Shown here in pieces: positions 1 to 10,062 of a stretch of 64,000 nt of DNA. A program made the translations under genes and the position numbers. Positions within the stretch are counted from its first letter, which is position 1. Every line of letters starts with the position of its first letter. The notes beneath the pieces are model-generated. The model made no database searches. It was given only the letters and a program-made list of their open reading frames with translations, and was not told the DNA's origin. Source of the DNA: Prorocentrum cordatum (lineage: Eukaryota; Sar; Dinophyceae; Prorocentrales; Prorocentraceae); assembly GCA_963575745.1 (NCBI GenBank), contig CAUYUJ010014360.1, forward strand, positions 708,924 to 772,923. Reading direction: 5' to 3'.

Positions 1-225
1 AAGGTGGACAGGTGACAGGGCGAAGGGCGAGGGAGGGTGAGGGAGGGGCGCAACTAGATGTGCAACGGTGGAGGCAATCCCCCTTTCCGTGGGCCCTGTC
101 TAGAAGCGCGGCGCGCGTTGCATGCGCTGCGCACTCGTTCATAACTTCACACAAAGGGGCCCCCTCCGGCAGGGCAATACGTAATTACAGCCCTCCTGGT
201 GCAAACGACACACGGAACAACACAC

Positions 226-1243
226 ACGGAACCTGGAAAGCAAGAGGGCTTACAAATATCAAAACAGATGAACTAACAAAACACATGGCCAATTATGGAA
301 TCGACGTGCTCTGCATCCAGGAGACCAGGAAGCCAGAACCAGGAGTGCATTTTGAACACGATCGTCAAACAGTTTTGTGTGGAGTAGACTGCGACGGCAG
401 CACTTGGGCTGGGGTTGGATTTCTCATTGCACCACGGCTGCGAAGATATGTCAACTCATACAAACAAGTTTCCGACAGGAATTGAGTCTTGAAGTTGCGC
501 GTGCAAGCCCAAACGCTCGGCCTGTCGGGTGTTGATGCGCCTCACAACCAGCGACCGCCAGAAGAAAGCATCGACTTCTTCAACACGCTGGATGAAGAGT
601 ACCGGGCCTGCTACGCGAACTGCGGCAAACTAGCACCAGGCGACTGGGATGCAAGAGTGCGCCGAGCACGTCCCGGTGAAGATGAAGTTATTGGTCTGCA
701 CGGCTGGGGAAGGGAAGCCGTGCGCGAAGTGGACAGCCCAAACAGAGATTTACTCTTCGAATTTCGCTTTGGGAACGGTTTGGTCATTGCCAATACGTTT
801 ATGGAACAAGACCTTGAAAAAAAAGGACTTTCAGGGAGGCTGGGATTACCGCGCAGGCTCCGATCGGCATCCTCACGCACAACATGTTGGATTTCTTCTT
901 GTGCACGCCGGGTGCGCTAGACTCTATCAGGTCGCTCCGGAGTGGGCGTGGTGCAGCGCTCGCTGCCGACCATTTCCTCGTCACCTGCACTATGAATTTG
1001 CTGATGCCCTCAGACACGCAACAAAGCCGCACCAAGACAGACAAGGCTGCATTGGATGACGAGAAAATCTGTGAACATTTTACGGACGCACTTCTTCAGA
1101 ACATCGAGCTGGAATCAAAAAATGTGCACGACATGTGGGATAATGCAAAACACGCTATGGAATGTGCAAAAGAACACGCTCCCGCACCGGGAAACTACAA
1201 CACGGCAGCATTGGATATCAAACAGAACGTTCGACTTGATTGA
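226..1243 (+). pseudogene. LINE-1 endonuclease (EEP) domain, frameshifted
   Basis: Residues near 226-333 read GTWKARGLTNIKTDELTKHM, then IDVLCIQETRK; the Gln-Glu pair is the metal-binding EEP motif. A second frame (489-905) gives GDWDARV, corresponding to the GDxNAR motif with an altered residue, followed by NGLVIANTFM. A third frame (884-1243) begins LDFFLCTPG and contains AADHFLVT, corresponding to the terminal SDH motif. At least two frame changes and a stop at 485 break the domain. In LINEs this enzyme nicks target DNA to prime reverse transcription; this copy cannot. Confidence 0.75.
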
Positions 1244-1471
1244 CTTCATAAAGCAAAAGAGCCAGGCAAGAAAACCATACGGGGGAAGAAAAAAGGTCGT
1301 TAAAAAAAGTGCGAAGATCAGCCGAAATCGACATAACGGAATGGGTGGACAAACATATCCAAGGAGGGGATTAGGCATCTTTAAAAAATATGTTAGTCGA
1401 AGCCACACAAACAAGGCAGACTCCGTAATCTACGAGGCGAGCTTGTTGATAGCGAAGAGAAGGCGAACACT

Positions 1472-3000
1472 ATGGCCGAGTATTCGGAAGAAGTGCAATG
1501 GAAAGTCGGGCCTGCGGAAGTGGTGAATCGAGCACCTCCCGGAGACGCCCTGCCCATCACAGACGCCGATTTTTCAGACAAAGATAGTGGATTTACGATT
1601 TCACAAATTAAGCGGGGGGAAGCCTCCGGACCAGATGACATACCAGCAGAGTTCTGGAAGGTTTTGGCCAAAGATAGAAAAGGTTTGAAGTGGATTACTT
1701 CGCTGATCAACACGTGCTGAAAGGCAGAACAAGTGCCGACGGAGTGGAGACACGCTGATGTCACGCCCATCTACAAAAACAAAGGCCCAATCGACCAGTG
1801 CGACAATTACCGCCCCTATCAGCCTGCTGTGTGATATTTACAAGTGATTGGCAACGCTATTGATGGGGAGACTACAGGACGCTGAGGCCGAGAGCAGACT
1901 AACAACAACACAATTCGGTTTCAGGAGGCGGAGGGGCACTACCGATGCAATTCATGTTGTGCGCAGACATATCGAGCTATTACACGCAGAACGGGAAAGA
2001 GCAGTAGCTATGCTTGCGTTGGGCTGGAAGAAAGCATTCGACTCGATCAACGTGAGCGCTCTTCTGGACGCACCGCGGGTTTTCGGTGTACCACCACACG
2101 TGCTGTCTCTCATTAGTAATCTTTACGATAGCAGACAAACATCAAGCATCAGAAACTGACACTCGGGAACTGCGCAAGGTTGCCCTCCATCGCCGCTCCT
2201 CTTTGTCATGGTGATGAGCGTGATTATCAAGAACGCAGAATGCTAACCGGACGAGGCATCGCTCAAAACGTTTGCTGCTGGGGATCTGTGTGCTCTGCTG
2301 CACGCCGATGACACCCTCTTGGTTGGACAGCACGCTGATCAACTACAGTCGCTGCTGGACGCAATTGCAGAAGCAGGAGCAGAAATTGGGGATGGAGCTT
2401 CGTTGGGGTAAATGTCAACTCATACAGACAGGCTGCGACATCCAGATTTTGGCCCCGGATGGAAACCCGATTCCAGCGACTGAACAAATTAAATACGTGG
2501 GGGCAACGATCTACAGTTCCGGCAACAGGAAGCAAGAGTTGGTTAAACGACTTGGGGGAGCTTGGGAGGAATATCAAAATACACAAGGGTTTGGAAGCAT
2601 ACGTCCATCAGTTTAGAACGAAAGCTGAACGTATATGGGGCGCTGGTAACTACTAAAGTTATGGATTATTTGAAAGCTGCCTGGCTAAACAAGAGCGACA
2701 GAAAACGCGGGGATGGGTTTCAGGCGAGGTGCCCACGCCATATTCTGAACACTCCTGATTCCTATATCCCAAGGGTGTCCAACAAAAGTGTGCTCCAACA
2801 GACGGGGGCGACATCTTGCGGTGGTCAACTACTCCAGCATCAGCTCATGTGGTGTGGTAACCTTGGCCGCAGCAGCGACGCGGACGTGCTCCGCATGTTA
2901 ACCTTCCAACCAGGCAGCGTGAGGCCGATCACTGATACTCTCGCCCTGAAGCGTGGGCGCCCCAGGCACGGGTGGGCGAAGCGCTCGTATAATAATAACA
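1472..3000 (+). pseudogene. LINE-1 reverse transcriptase, catalytic Asp lost
   Basis: The frame 1472-1720 carries KRGEASGPDDIPAEFWKVL, the RT finger motif. The frame 1848-2411 carries TQFGFRRRRGTTDAI, then ALGWKKAFDSI. The usual motif A is LDWxKAFD, so the first catalytic Asp is Gly here (codon 2022-2024, GGC). In the same frame follow in-frame stops at 2157 and 2244, the SGTAQGCPPSPLLF segment and HADDTLLVG (2301-2327), the YADD box with His for Tyr. After a stop at 2409 the reading moves to another frame for GMELRWGKCQLIQ and YVGATIYSSGNRKQELVKRL, then to 2562-3000 for the C-terminal region. It is clearly non-functional. Confidence 0.85.
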
Positions 3001-3023
3001 ACCAGGAGCTGTTTAGACTATGA

Positions 3024-3420
3024 TGTTGCTCTCTCCCAGTGCGTCGCAGACAACCGGCAATGGTGTCGTTTTGTTACAGAGTTCTGTCGAAGAAAACGAG
3101 TGGTGCGGCATGTCGCTCGTATTTAGTTGCTCCCCCTCTCCTCTCTCCTCCCTCCCCTCTGCTTCTGCTACTTCACAGACGTGATGCGCTGTCCTACTCT
3201 GTCTGCTTCAGTCGTGGGGCGTTCCGTTTTTCTTCTGCGTCACAGTCGTGATGCGGTTTGCTCTCTAGCGTCCGACGCGGTACCAAGTTTCGAACTCGTC
3301 TGCCCGCGCGCCCTGCTGGAGGCAAGGCCCACCAGGAGCAGTACAGTGCAACGCGTCGTCTCGCCCACGCGCCAATGGGCGTATGGCTTCTTGACTCGGT
3401 GCAAGTGACTGCATGTCCAT
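3024..3420. other. Unassigned pyrimidine-rich spacer
   Basis: Follows the end of LINE-1. It is C/T-rich on the plus strand and holds two imperfect copies of a GTGATGCG-containing phrase (near 3181 and 3248). No coding, RNA or repeat family assignment was possible. Confidence 0.4.
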
Positions 3421-3640
3421 AATCGGCTCGCCCGTCTCCTCCTGGCTATTCTCAAGGAGCCCCAGGATACACAAATAGATACGCACAAATCCCAGGATCC
3501 CCCATTATGTTCCAATATGTTCTGGATGTTCGTCTTCCCCCCCACTCCCCATATGTTCCACATCTCCCTGGGCAGCGACGATGAAATTGTCTCTGTGTGT
3601 CTTGTCCCCTCCCGAAATCGGCTCGCCCGTCTCCTCCTGG
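3421..3640. repeat. R170 dispersed repeat, copy 1, between 25-bp direct repeats
   Basis: A 170-bp segment (3446-3615) with short words CACAAATAGATAC, CGTCTTCCCCCCCACTCCCC, CATATGTTCC and TTGTCTCTGTGTGTCTT. It aligns collinearly with 12522-12680 and 63770-63935. This copy is bracketed by a perfect 25-bp direct repeat (3421-3445 and 3616-3640, starting AATCGGCTCGCCC). Because the repeat abuts the region shared by all three copies, it could be a long target-site duplication; a 195-bp local tandem duplication is the alternative. The family has no recognisable coding capacity and is more AT-rich than its surroundings. Confidence 0.7.
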
Positions 3641-4659
3641 GTCTTTAAAACAGGGCTAGGATCGGGATAAATCGCTCCAGAGCGTTCCGGAGCGCTCTCA
3701 GAGCGTTCCGGAACGCTGTGGAGCGGCCGCGGCGCCCAATACATCCTCCAAACCCGCCGATTCTCAGAGATTTCGAGTTATCCCGATCCGATTTTGTCCC
3801 GATCTTCGCGTCGTTGTAGTCTTCCGCCTCTGCTGCGCCCCTAGAGCTTGTGCAGCTCGAGCTCTGGAGCTCGGCCGCCGGGCAGGCCCGGAGCGGAGGG
3901 CCCACGGTCTTCGGGGGCTGCGCAGGCCTGGACTGGCGATCCCCATGGATCTGGCGCGCGGTCGCCGAATCTGTGGATCGGGGGAGGTGCCCTCCCCAAG
4001 ACGCGGCGGGTGCCGCCTCCGCGCTCGGCGGCGGAAGGCCGCGAGTTCCCATGGAAACGGGACCCGTCGCGAATCCACGCCCCCATCAAGCCATGTTTGC
4101 GATCGCCTGAACAATCCGGGCCTTGCCGAGGAGATCCTTCATTGTCTAATGGAGCTTATTCCGCCTATCTGCTTCTGGGCAGTGCAGCCTGGCGCGAAGG
4201 TTCGTAGCCGTTCCTCCTTTCCTGGCACAGTCGCCGCACAGCATCAGGATGCAGTTCAAGATGCAAGGCCCTTGGGCGTCCCTGGGGGAGCACGAGGGGT
4301 CATGACTGGCTCAGGTTGGGCTGTAACCTGCAAAGGCGGCAAAGATGCAAGGGTGCGCTGAGCAGAAGTCCCCTCGCCTTTCTCTCTCGTGGACGTCAGC
4401 CTCAAGCACTGGCCGAGCCCTGGCCGAGCTCGTGCTCCTGGCGTGGCGGCGCGTTCCAGGGCCCCCCCCCCCTGTCGAGGCCCACGGAGCACGGCGTCGC
4501 CGGCAGGGAGCCGGGGGGGGGCCTGCCAGAGGGCCGCCCCGGGGGCCTCGGACCCTGAGGGCCGCCATGCAGCGGCAGGAGCTCCGAGGAGGCCGGGCCG
4601 CAGAAGGCCAATGAGGGGTCAAAGACATACCGATGCCGATGCTCCCACCCCCCATCCAC
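3641..4659. other. GC-rich spacer, no assignable gene
   Basis: Overlapping open frames on both strands reflect GC-rich composition. A local palindromic run of GAGCGYTCYGGA phrases lies at 3680-3725 (GCGTTCCGGAGCGC and neighbours). No family match was recognised. Confidence 0.4.
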
Positions 4660-4743
4660 TAGGGGGCCACATGCGAACCCTACCCCACACTCCCCCTCAG
4701 AAATCGTGGGGGGGTAGGGGTAGGGTTCGCATGTGGCCCCCTA
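4660..4743. mobile_element. TIR element family B, copy 1 (84 bp)
   Basis: Perfect terminal inverted repeats of about 27 bp: the left end starts TAGGGGGCCACATGCGAACC and the right end is its reverse complement, ending at 4743. The loop holds CAGAAATCGTGGG. The flanking pentamers TCCAC (4655-4659) and TTCAC (4744-4748) match at 4 of 5 positions, suggesting an aged 5-bp target-site duplication. The end sequence recurs in the larger element at 45769-46093. No coding capacity. Confidence 0.75.
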
Positions 4744-5042
4744 TTCACGCCCCTCACCCCACCCCTCCCAGGCAAGAGTGTCGCAGGGGGGGGGGGCGGG
4801 CGGGGAAGGGGGAAGGCGGGCGTCGGTGGTGGCATGATCTTCTCCTGAGGGGGGGCACTTCCGGGAAGGCACTGGGGCGCACAGGGCAGCTCCTCTCTCG
4901 CTGGAGCGGTTGGACGCAGACCTCACGTCGCGCGGCCCGCGAAGCACGCGATCGGCCGCTGCGAGACAGCAGCTGGTTAGCGTTCCTCGATGTGCCGCCC
5001 AGGCGCTGGCAGACGGCGGAGCCTCGGGCGCCCCGCATAACG

Positions 5043-5219
5043 TGATGGGCTTGTCTTCCACCACCACCGCCAAAGTAGGAGGGGGAGGGGCTCCTCCTCC
5101 TCCTCCTCCTCCTCCTCCTCCTCCTCCCCTCCTCCTCCTCCTCCTCCTCCTCCTCCTCCTCCTCCTCCTCCTCCTCCTCCTCCTACTTATGGTGGTGGTG
5201 GTGGAAAACAGGCCCATCA
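5043..5219. mobile_element. TIR element family A, copy 1, with (TCC)n core (177 bp)
   Basis: Ends TGATGGGC (5043-5050) and GCCCATCA (5212-5219) are perfect inverted repeats; the similarity continues inward through a ..TTCCACCACC.. segment for about 45 bp. The interior is GGAGGGGGAGGGG followed by a long (TCC)n tract. The element is flanked by a perfect 5-bp duplication TAACG (5038-5042 and 5220-5224). The same structure recurs at 23808-24036. It behaves like a MITE whose centre is a microsatellite. No superfamily could be named. Confidence 0.85.
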
Positions 5220-5224
5220 TAACG

Positions 5225-6384
5225 AGTCGGCGCGGTCCTCCGTCCCGCCACAGCGTGGCCGCGCCTCCCGCTGCTCGAGCGGAAGTGCCGTCGCTGCCCC
5301 ACTCTGGTGCGGGGGCGCGGCCATCAGCCACTCCTCGCGCCCGCTCCGACTCCCCGCCAAGGTTCCGCGCGCAGGTGCCCCGAGCCGCTCGCTGCGAGGT
5401 GCTCGCAGTGCGAGGCGCACGCCCAGTTCCTCCTCCGCGCGGGCAGCGCACCTGCACGCGGAGCGGGGAGGGCACGGGCAGAACCGGTGGTCTTCCTCGG
5501 GAGCGCCGCGCCTCGCCTGCCCGACGATGTCCCGGAGACGGAGCAGCCTGGCCAGGGCTTTTTGAGGCGAGCTGGCGCTCCACGCCCCACTGCCGCCGCG
5601 ACGTCGCTGCAGCAGCCGAGCGCCTATCGTGTCGAGTGCTGCGCGGCAGCCGTCACCACTGGCGCAGCGGCCAAATGCAGAACTCTATCATCCCTCTCGG
5701 TGTCCCGACGACCACCACGGCCGCGAATGCGACGAGTGCTGCGCTACATTTCACCGAAGCTGCGGATGAGGAGGCGAGGAGGAGGAAGAGACGACGACAG
5801 CGAAGGACGAAGACGACGAAGGACCGATTGCGGAAGGACCAAGACTCTCGCGTCTTCTGAGCATCGTCTCCATATGAACGCGGCCAAAACATGCCGAGCG
5901 AACCTGCCCATATGCCAAGCCACGGTGTGATCTGCGGCAGCAGATTGACAGTCCACCAGGCATGTTCTATCGCAAGATCGTCCGACCAGGACCTGGGTGC
6001 AAGGCGACCGAAGGTTACCATTCTGAGAAACAACAACCATTTTTCAAAGTGGATGAGTATTGTTCCATAGTTCCAACCGGTCCGAACGCGCCTGGCCACC
6101 ACTTTCGCTGCCGCCACGAATTCCAGAAGTTACGAATATATGTGCGCTACGGTGGCAAGATCTCTGCGCCGAGCCTTGATGTAGTTGAGGTGCGTGGCGT
6201 CGGCCGACTCCAGGGCAAAGAGCGCCCAATCGTTGATCACGAGAAGGATCCAGCAGACCCACAGGGGGGCCGAGAGAGGCATGTGATTGGAGCGACCAGC
6301 CAGTGTGACACGATTACCCCGGGCACGCTTCCCCAGGCACGGCTCCCAATCCCACGTGCCCTTCCTCCCCAAGCTGGACCAATA
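5225..6384. other. No recognised gene; unassigned ORFs
   Basis: A plus-strand frame ends at 5860 with a lysine/arginine-rich tail (EEARRRKRRRQRRTKTTK), downstream of a threonine/alanine-rich stretch. A minus-strand frame between about 6300 and 6130 has a hydrophobic stretch, PLWVCWILLVINDWALFAL, that could be a membrane segment. Neither could be tied to a family, and neither has supporting context. Confidence 0.3.
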
Positions 6385-6545
6385 CGCACAACGCAACACG
6401 TAGCGTGTTGACCTGGAGCTCAACTCGTAGACTGAATACGTAGGTCTGACGCGATACGTTCGCCAAAACGTGGGCCAACACTGTGAGCTAACACGCAACG
6501 TGTCAACGCAGACGCTTTGAACACGGTACGTGTTGCGTTTCAAAA
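6385..6545. repeat. Cluster of ACGT-centred short hairpins
   Basis: Repeated phrases built on AACACG/CGTGTT: AACACGTAGCGTGTT (near 6398), ACACGCAACGTGT (near 6490) and AACACGGTACGTGTTGCG (near 6519). Each can pair into a small stem. Neighbouring words (GACGCGATACGTTCGCC, CAAAACGTGGGCC) are related. Function unknown. Confidence 0.5.
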
Positions 6546-6654
6546 CGGGCGTATCGAGGCAGCTAAATGCACACCTCATCCTCATCCTCCTCATCCTCCT
6601 CATCCCTCCTCCCACTCCTCCTCCTGTACGCTTGTTTCCCCACTCGGAACCTTT

Positions 6655-6690
6655 CCGGACAAGAACGGGAAGCGCCGCTTCTCTGAGCTT
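6655..6690. repeat. Dispersed GGACAAGAACGGGAAG motif, copy 1 of 3
   Basis: The phrase GGACAAGAACGGGAAGCGCC followed by GCTT recurs at about 7859 and 8994. The two later copies extend to CTTTGTCC, so GGACAA and TTGTCC can pair as a stem of six. The last two copies each lie just downstream of the GAGGATGTCTCGAG hairpin repeats. Confidence 0.5.
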
Positions 6691-6842
6691 GCGTCCGCAC
6701 GCGCGCATGGATTTGCAACCAACGCGCATGCGTGCACATGGATGTGGTCGCTGGGCTCACCTGAATACCAGGTGGTCGCCGTTGGTAGCTCGTGTTTAGT
6801 GGTTGCCTTCGATTGCTTTGGTCAGGTGTTGCGCGTGGCCTA

Positions 6843-6957
6843 TGCTTGTGTGTGCGCATGTGCATGTGCATGTGTGTGCGCGTGTGTGCCTGTGTGTGCC
6901 TGTGTATGCAGCTGTGTGCGTGTGTGCGTGTGTGTGTGTGCGCCTGTGTGCCTGTGT
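6843..6957. repeat. (TG)n-rich microsatellite
   Basis: Irregular TGTGTGCG/TGCATG alternation of purine and pyrimidine on the plus strand. Frames read through it only because stops are absent from the repeat. Confidence 0.85.
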
Positions 6958-6964
6958 GATGCGG

Positions 6965-7215
6965 GTGGTCACCCATATGTTGACACACGGGCAGCAAACC
7001 GCATGTCTACACTTTGATGGAAGCCCAAATGCGGACACACGCACGGCGACCCAACTGTCCATACATGGGCGGCCACCCAAATTTGGACACATGGGTAGCA
7101 ACCTGCGTCTGGACATGTGGGTTGCCGCCCATGTGCCCGCGTCTGGGTTGGTAGCCGTGCGTGGACACGTGTTGCCACCCATGTGTCCACATTTCCTCGT
7201 GTCGACATGTGAGCG
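6965..7215. repeat. Degenerate ~30-35-bp minisatellite
   Basis: At least seven imperfect units built from CACCCAAATTTGGACACATG and GGGTAGCAACC. Several units contain GGACACATGGG or its complement, so neighbouring units can pair. No protein function is implied by the translated repeats. Confidence 0.65.
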
Positions 7216-7356
7216 CCCATCCGCGCACAGACATTCGGCTCGTCGGCCCCCGGAGGTCTGCGCAGATTCCCTGAGGTATCCGGTGCATCTTTCGGTTTTC
7301 CGACGCCCCAAGACGGCCCAGGAGGCCCCCGCGATCGCAACCAGACGGCCCGCGGT

Positions 7357-7583
7357 GTCCTCCTCCTCCTCCTCCTCCTCCTCCTCCTCCTCCCCCCCTC
7401 CTCCTCCTCCTCCACCACTCCTGCTCCTCCTCCTCCTCCTCCTCCAAATCCTCCTCCAACTCCTCCTCCGCCTCCTCCTCCTCGCTCCTCGCTCGTCGCT
7501 CCTCGCTCCTCGCTCCTCCTCCTTCTCCTCCTCCTCCTCCTCTTCCTCCTCCTCCTCCTCTTGACCCTCCTCCTCCTCGTCCT
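7357..7583. repeat. (TCC)n array with interruptions
   Basis: TCC triplets with CTCGCTCCTCG interruptions (near 7485-7515). It directly precedes the first GAGGATGTCTCGAG hairpin unit. Long arginine/glutamate or leucine/serine frames across it are composition artefacts. Confidence 0.9.
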
Positions 7584-7589
7584 CGTTGT

Positions 7590-7860
7590 TTCGAGGATGT
7601 CTCGAGCAAGAGACCCATTTTGAACAGAAGCCGTCTTGGAGAAGCTCGTTCACCATCCCATTGTTCGAGGACGTCTCGATCGAGAGCCTCCTTTTAAAGA
7701 TTTCGACGAATTCGCAAGATCTCTAGATATCTACGTGTTTGAGGATGTCTCGAGCGGGAGACTCACTTTTCACGTAACACGTCTCAAAACATGTCTTCGA
7801 AGATCTCATTGTTTCGAGGATGTCTCAAGCGAAACGGCCACTTTCGGAGCAACCTGACCG
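7590..7860. repeat. Four units of the GAGGATGTCTCGAG hairpin repeat
   Basis: Units at about 7594, 7673, 7740 and 7815 share TTCGAGGATGTCTCGAGCG followed by a variable ...GAGACYCAYTTT tail. The core TCTCGAGCGAGA is a near-perfect inverted repeat, and GAGG/CCTC extends it in many copies. More units occur in both duplicons downstream, for about a dozen in 2.4 kb. Confidence 0.7.
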
Positions 7861-8088
7861 GACAAGAACGGGAAGTGCCGCTTTGTCCAGAAGGCTTGTC
7901 AAATATTGTCTGGTTGAGCAGGCCAAAGACCTCCGCGATGGCGTGCCGCGCTGGTCTGCCGTGCTGGTCAGCCGCGCTGGCCTTGCCTCCTCCCCATCCT
8001 TCTCCTACTGCTCTCCTTCCTCCTCCTCCTCTTCCTTCTCCACTTCGACGTCATCTGCCTAGTTTCTTCCTCCCACTTATCCTGCTGC

Positions 8089-8990
8089 TGCTGCTGGTTG
8101 CTTCTCCGAGCTTTGTGGTTGCCTGTGGTTGCTGTGTTTACTCTGGTGCGAGCGTGCGTGTATGTACGGATGACTGTGCATGTGCCTGTGTGAGCGGCTG
8201 TGTGCATGTGTGCGCGCGCGTGTGCAGTGTTGTGTTCTGGGGGCGACGGGAGGGGGAGATGTACGGCGGGCGTGCGGGATGTGTAGTGGAGGCGACGGGC
8301 GAAGGGGATGTACGACATGCGCGCGGGATGTGTTGTGGGGGCGACGGGCGTGGGGGATGTACGGCACGCGTGCGGAATGTGTTATGGGGGCGACGGGCGG
8401 GCGGGATGTACGGCGTGCGTGAGGGATGTGTGATGGGGGCGACGGGCGGGGGGATGTACGGCGTGCGTGCGTGACGAAGGAGGAAGATAATGAGAAGGCG
8501 AGGAGGAGGAGGAGGAGGAGGAGGAGGAGGAAGAGGAGGAGGAGGAGGAGGAGGAGGAGTAGGAGGGGGAAGAGGAAAAGGAGGAGGATGACGGAGGAGA
8601 CGGGACGGAGGAGAGACGGAGGAGACCTCAGAGACGGACGAGACGGAGACCTCAGAGACGGAGGAGACGGAAGAGACGAAGGAAACAGGACCCCGAGCTA
8701 AGATGATGCGAAGGTCGCTTTCCGAGGATGTCTCTAGCGAATGCCTCATTCTTAACGAAAGACTTCTGAACCACACGGCTTCAACATCTCAACTTTCCGA
8801 GGATGTCCCAGGCGAAACGGCAATGTCTAACGATTTGCGGAATTTCGAGAGCGAGCTCCGAAACCCATGTTTCGCGGATGTCTCGAGCGAGAGCCTCATG
8901 TTTAACGAAAGACATCTCAAACATACGATTTCAACATCTCATGTGTTCGAGGATGTCTCGAGCGGGACGGCCAGTATGAGGGGAAGCTGA
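8089..8990. repeat. 0.9-kb duplicon, copy 1
   Basis: Collinear with 9070-9945. Order: GGTTGCTTCTCCGAGCTT block, TG-rich stretch, GTGTGAGCGGCTGTG, a ~48-bp VNTR (8222-8475, about five units of GGGGGCGACGGGCG plus ATGTACGGCG), a GGA-rich tract, GACGGAGGAGACCTCAGAG phrases, then hairpin units at about 8728, 8798, 8876 and 8946. No coding function recognised. Confidence 0.8.
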
Positions 8991-9069
8991 CTGGACAAGA
9001 ACGGGAAGCACCGCTTTGTCCACAAGGCTTATCACATAACATCTAATTAAGCACGCGCGGAGAGAGGGA

Positions 9070-9945
9070 TTAGTGGTTGCTTCTCCGAGCTTAGTAGTTG
9101 CCTGCGGTTGCTGTGGTTACTCTGGCCCCTGGTGCAAGCGTGCGTGCACGTGCGCGTGTCTGTGTATGTGCCTGTGTGAGCGGCTGTGCACGTGTGTGGG
9201 CGCGTGTGTGCAGGGCTGTATGGGAGCGACCGGAGGGGGGGCATGTACGGCGTGCGCGCGGGATGTGTCGTGGGGGCGACGGGCGAGGGGGATGCACGGC
9301 ATGCGTGCGGGATGTGTTGTGGGGGCGACGGGCGGGGGGGGGTGTACGGCGTGCGCGCGGGATGTGTTATGGGGGCGACGGGCGGGCGGGATGTACGGCG
9401 CACACGCGGGATGTGTTATGGGGGCGACGGGCGGGGGGGATGTACGGCGTGCGTGCGCAATGAAGGAGGAAGAGAATGAGGAGGGGGAGGAGAAGGAGGA
9501 AGAGGAGGAGGAGGAGGAAGAAGAGAAGGAAGGGGGATGACGGAAAAGACGGAGGAGACGGAAGAGAGACGGAGGAGACCTCAGAGCCGGAGGAGACCTC
9601 AGAGACGGAGGGAACGGAGACCTCAGAGACGGAAGAAACCTCACAGACGGAGGAGACGGAGGAGACAGGACCACGAGCTACGATGCTGCGAAAGCAGTTG
9701 TCCAAGGACGTCTCTAGCGAGAGCCTCATTTTTCACGAAAGGCTTCTTAACCACACGGCTTCAGCATCTCAATTGTTCGAGGATGTCAGGCGAAACGACA
9801 ATTTCAAACGAGACGCTGGATTTCGCGAGCGAGCTACGACTCATTGTTCGAGGGTGTATCGAGCGAGAGCCTCATTGTTTACGGTATCAACATGTGATGT
9901 TTCGAGGATGTATCCAGCGAAGCGGCCGTTTTGATGGGGGATCCG
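9070..9945. repeat. 0.9-kb duplicon, copy 2
   Basis: Same block order as 8089-8990: VNTR at 9215-9462, GGA-rich tract at 9462-9538, GGAGGAGACCTCAGAG phrases at about 9580-9665, hairpin units at about 9700, 9776, 9846 and 9900. Copies differ mainly in VNTR unit sequence and in the GGA tract, as expected for fast-evolving repeats inside an older duplication. Confidence 0.8.
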
Positions 9946-9967
9946 CCAAGCGACTGACCTTTACGGA

Positions 9968-10062
9968 CGGCAGCCAGTTGTCCCTCGCGTCTCAGTTCGT
10001 ATTCTGTAATGCTAGAACACTCCCATCACCTTCTCGCTCCGAAAAGGCGCTTTGTTGAAGAC
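9968..10062. repeat. CTTCTCGTTCCGAGAAG hairpin repeat, copy 1
   Basis: GCAGCCAGTTGTCCCTCGCG, then TAATGCTAGAACACTCCC, then a CTTCTCG...CGAAAAGGCGC stem. Copies 2 and 3 lie at 12084-12205 and 12218-12335. In this copy one stem base is changed, weakening the hairpin. Confidence 0.7.

Larger units (their letters stand above)
200..3020 (+). mobile_element. LINE-1: decayed non-LTR retrotransposon
   Basis: The region carries, in order, pieces of an apurinic-type endonuclease (EEP fold), an RT palm and an RT C-terminal region, all on the plus strand but spread over several frames with stops between them. The order endonuclease-RT is that of EEP-containing LINEs. The C-terminal piece, with its VSNKSVLQQTG and QLMWCGNLGR segments, is typical of RTE/CDP2-like elements. 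No SL relic, poly-A tail or target-site duplication was found, so the outer limits are approximate. It is a dead copy. Confidence 0.85.

Noticed and set aside
3290-3300. GTTTCGAACTC as a tRNA T-loop
   Set aside because: No matching acceptor, D or anticodon arms at the right spacing on either strand.
7590-9945. CRISPR-like array from the regularly repeated palindromic units
   Set aside because: Units are diverged, spacing is irregular, spacers are related to each other, no cas genes, and the context is eukaryotic.
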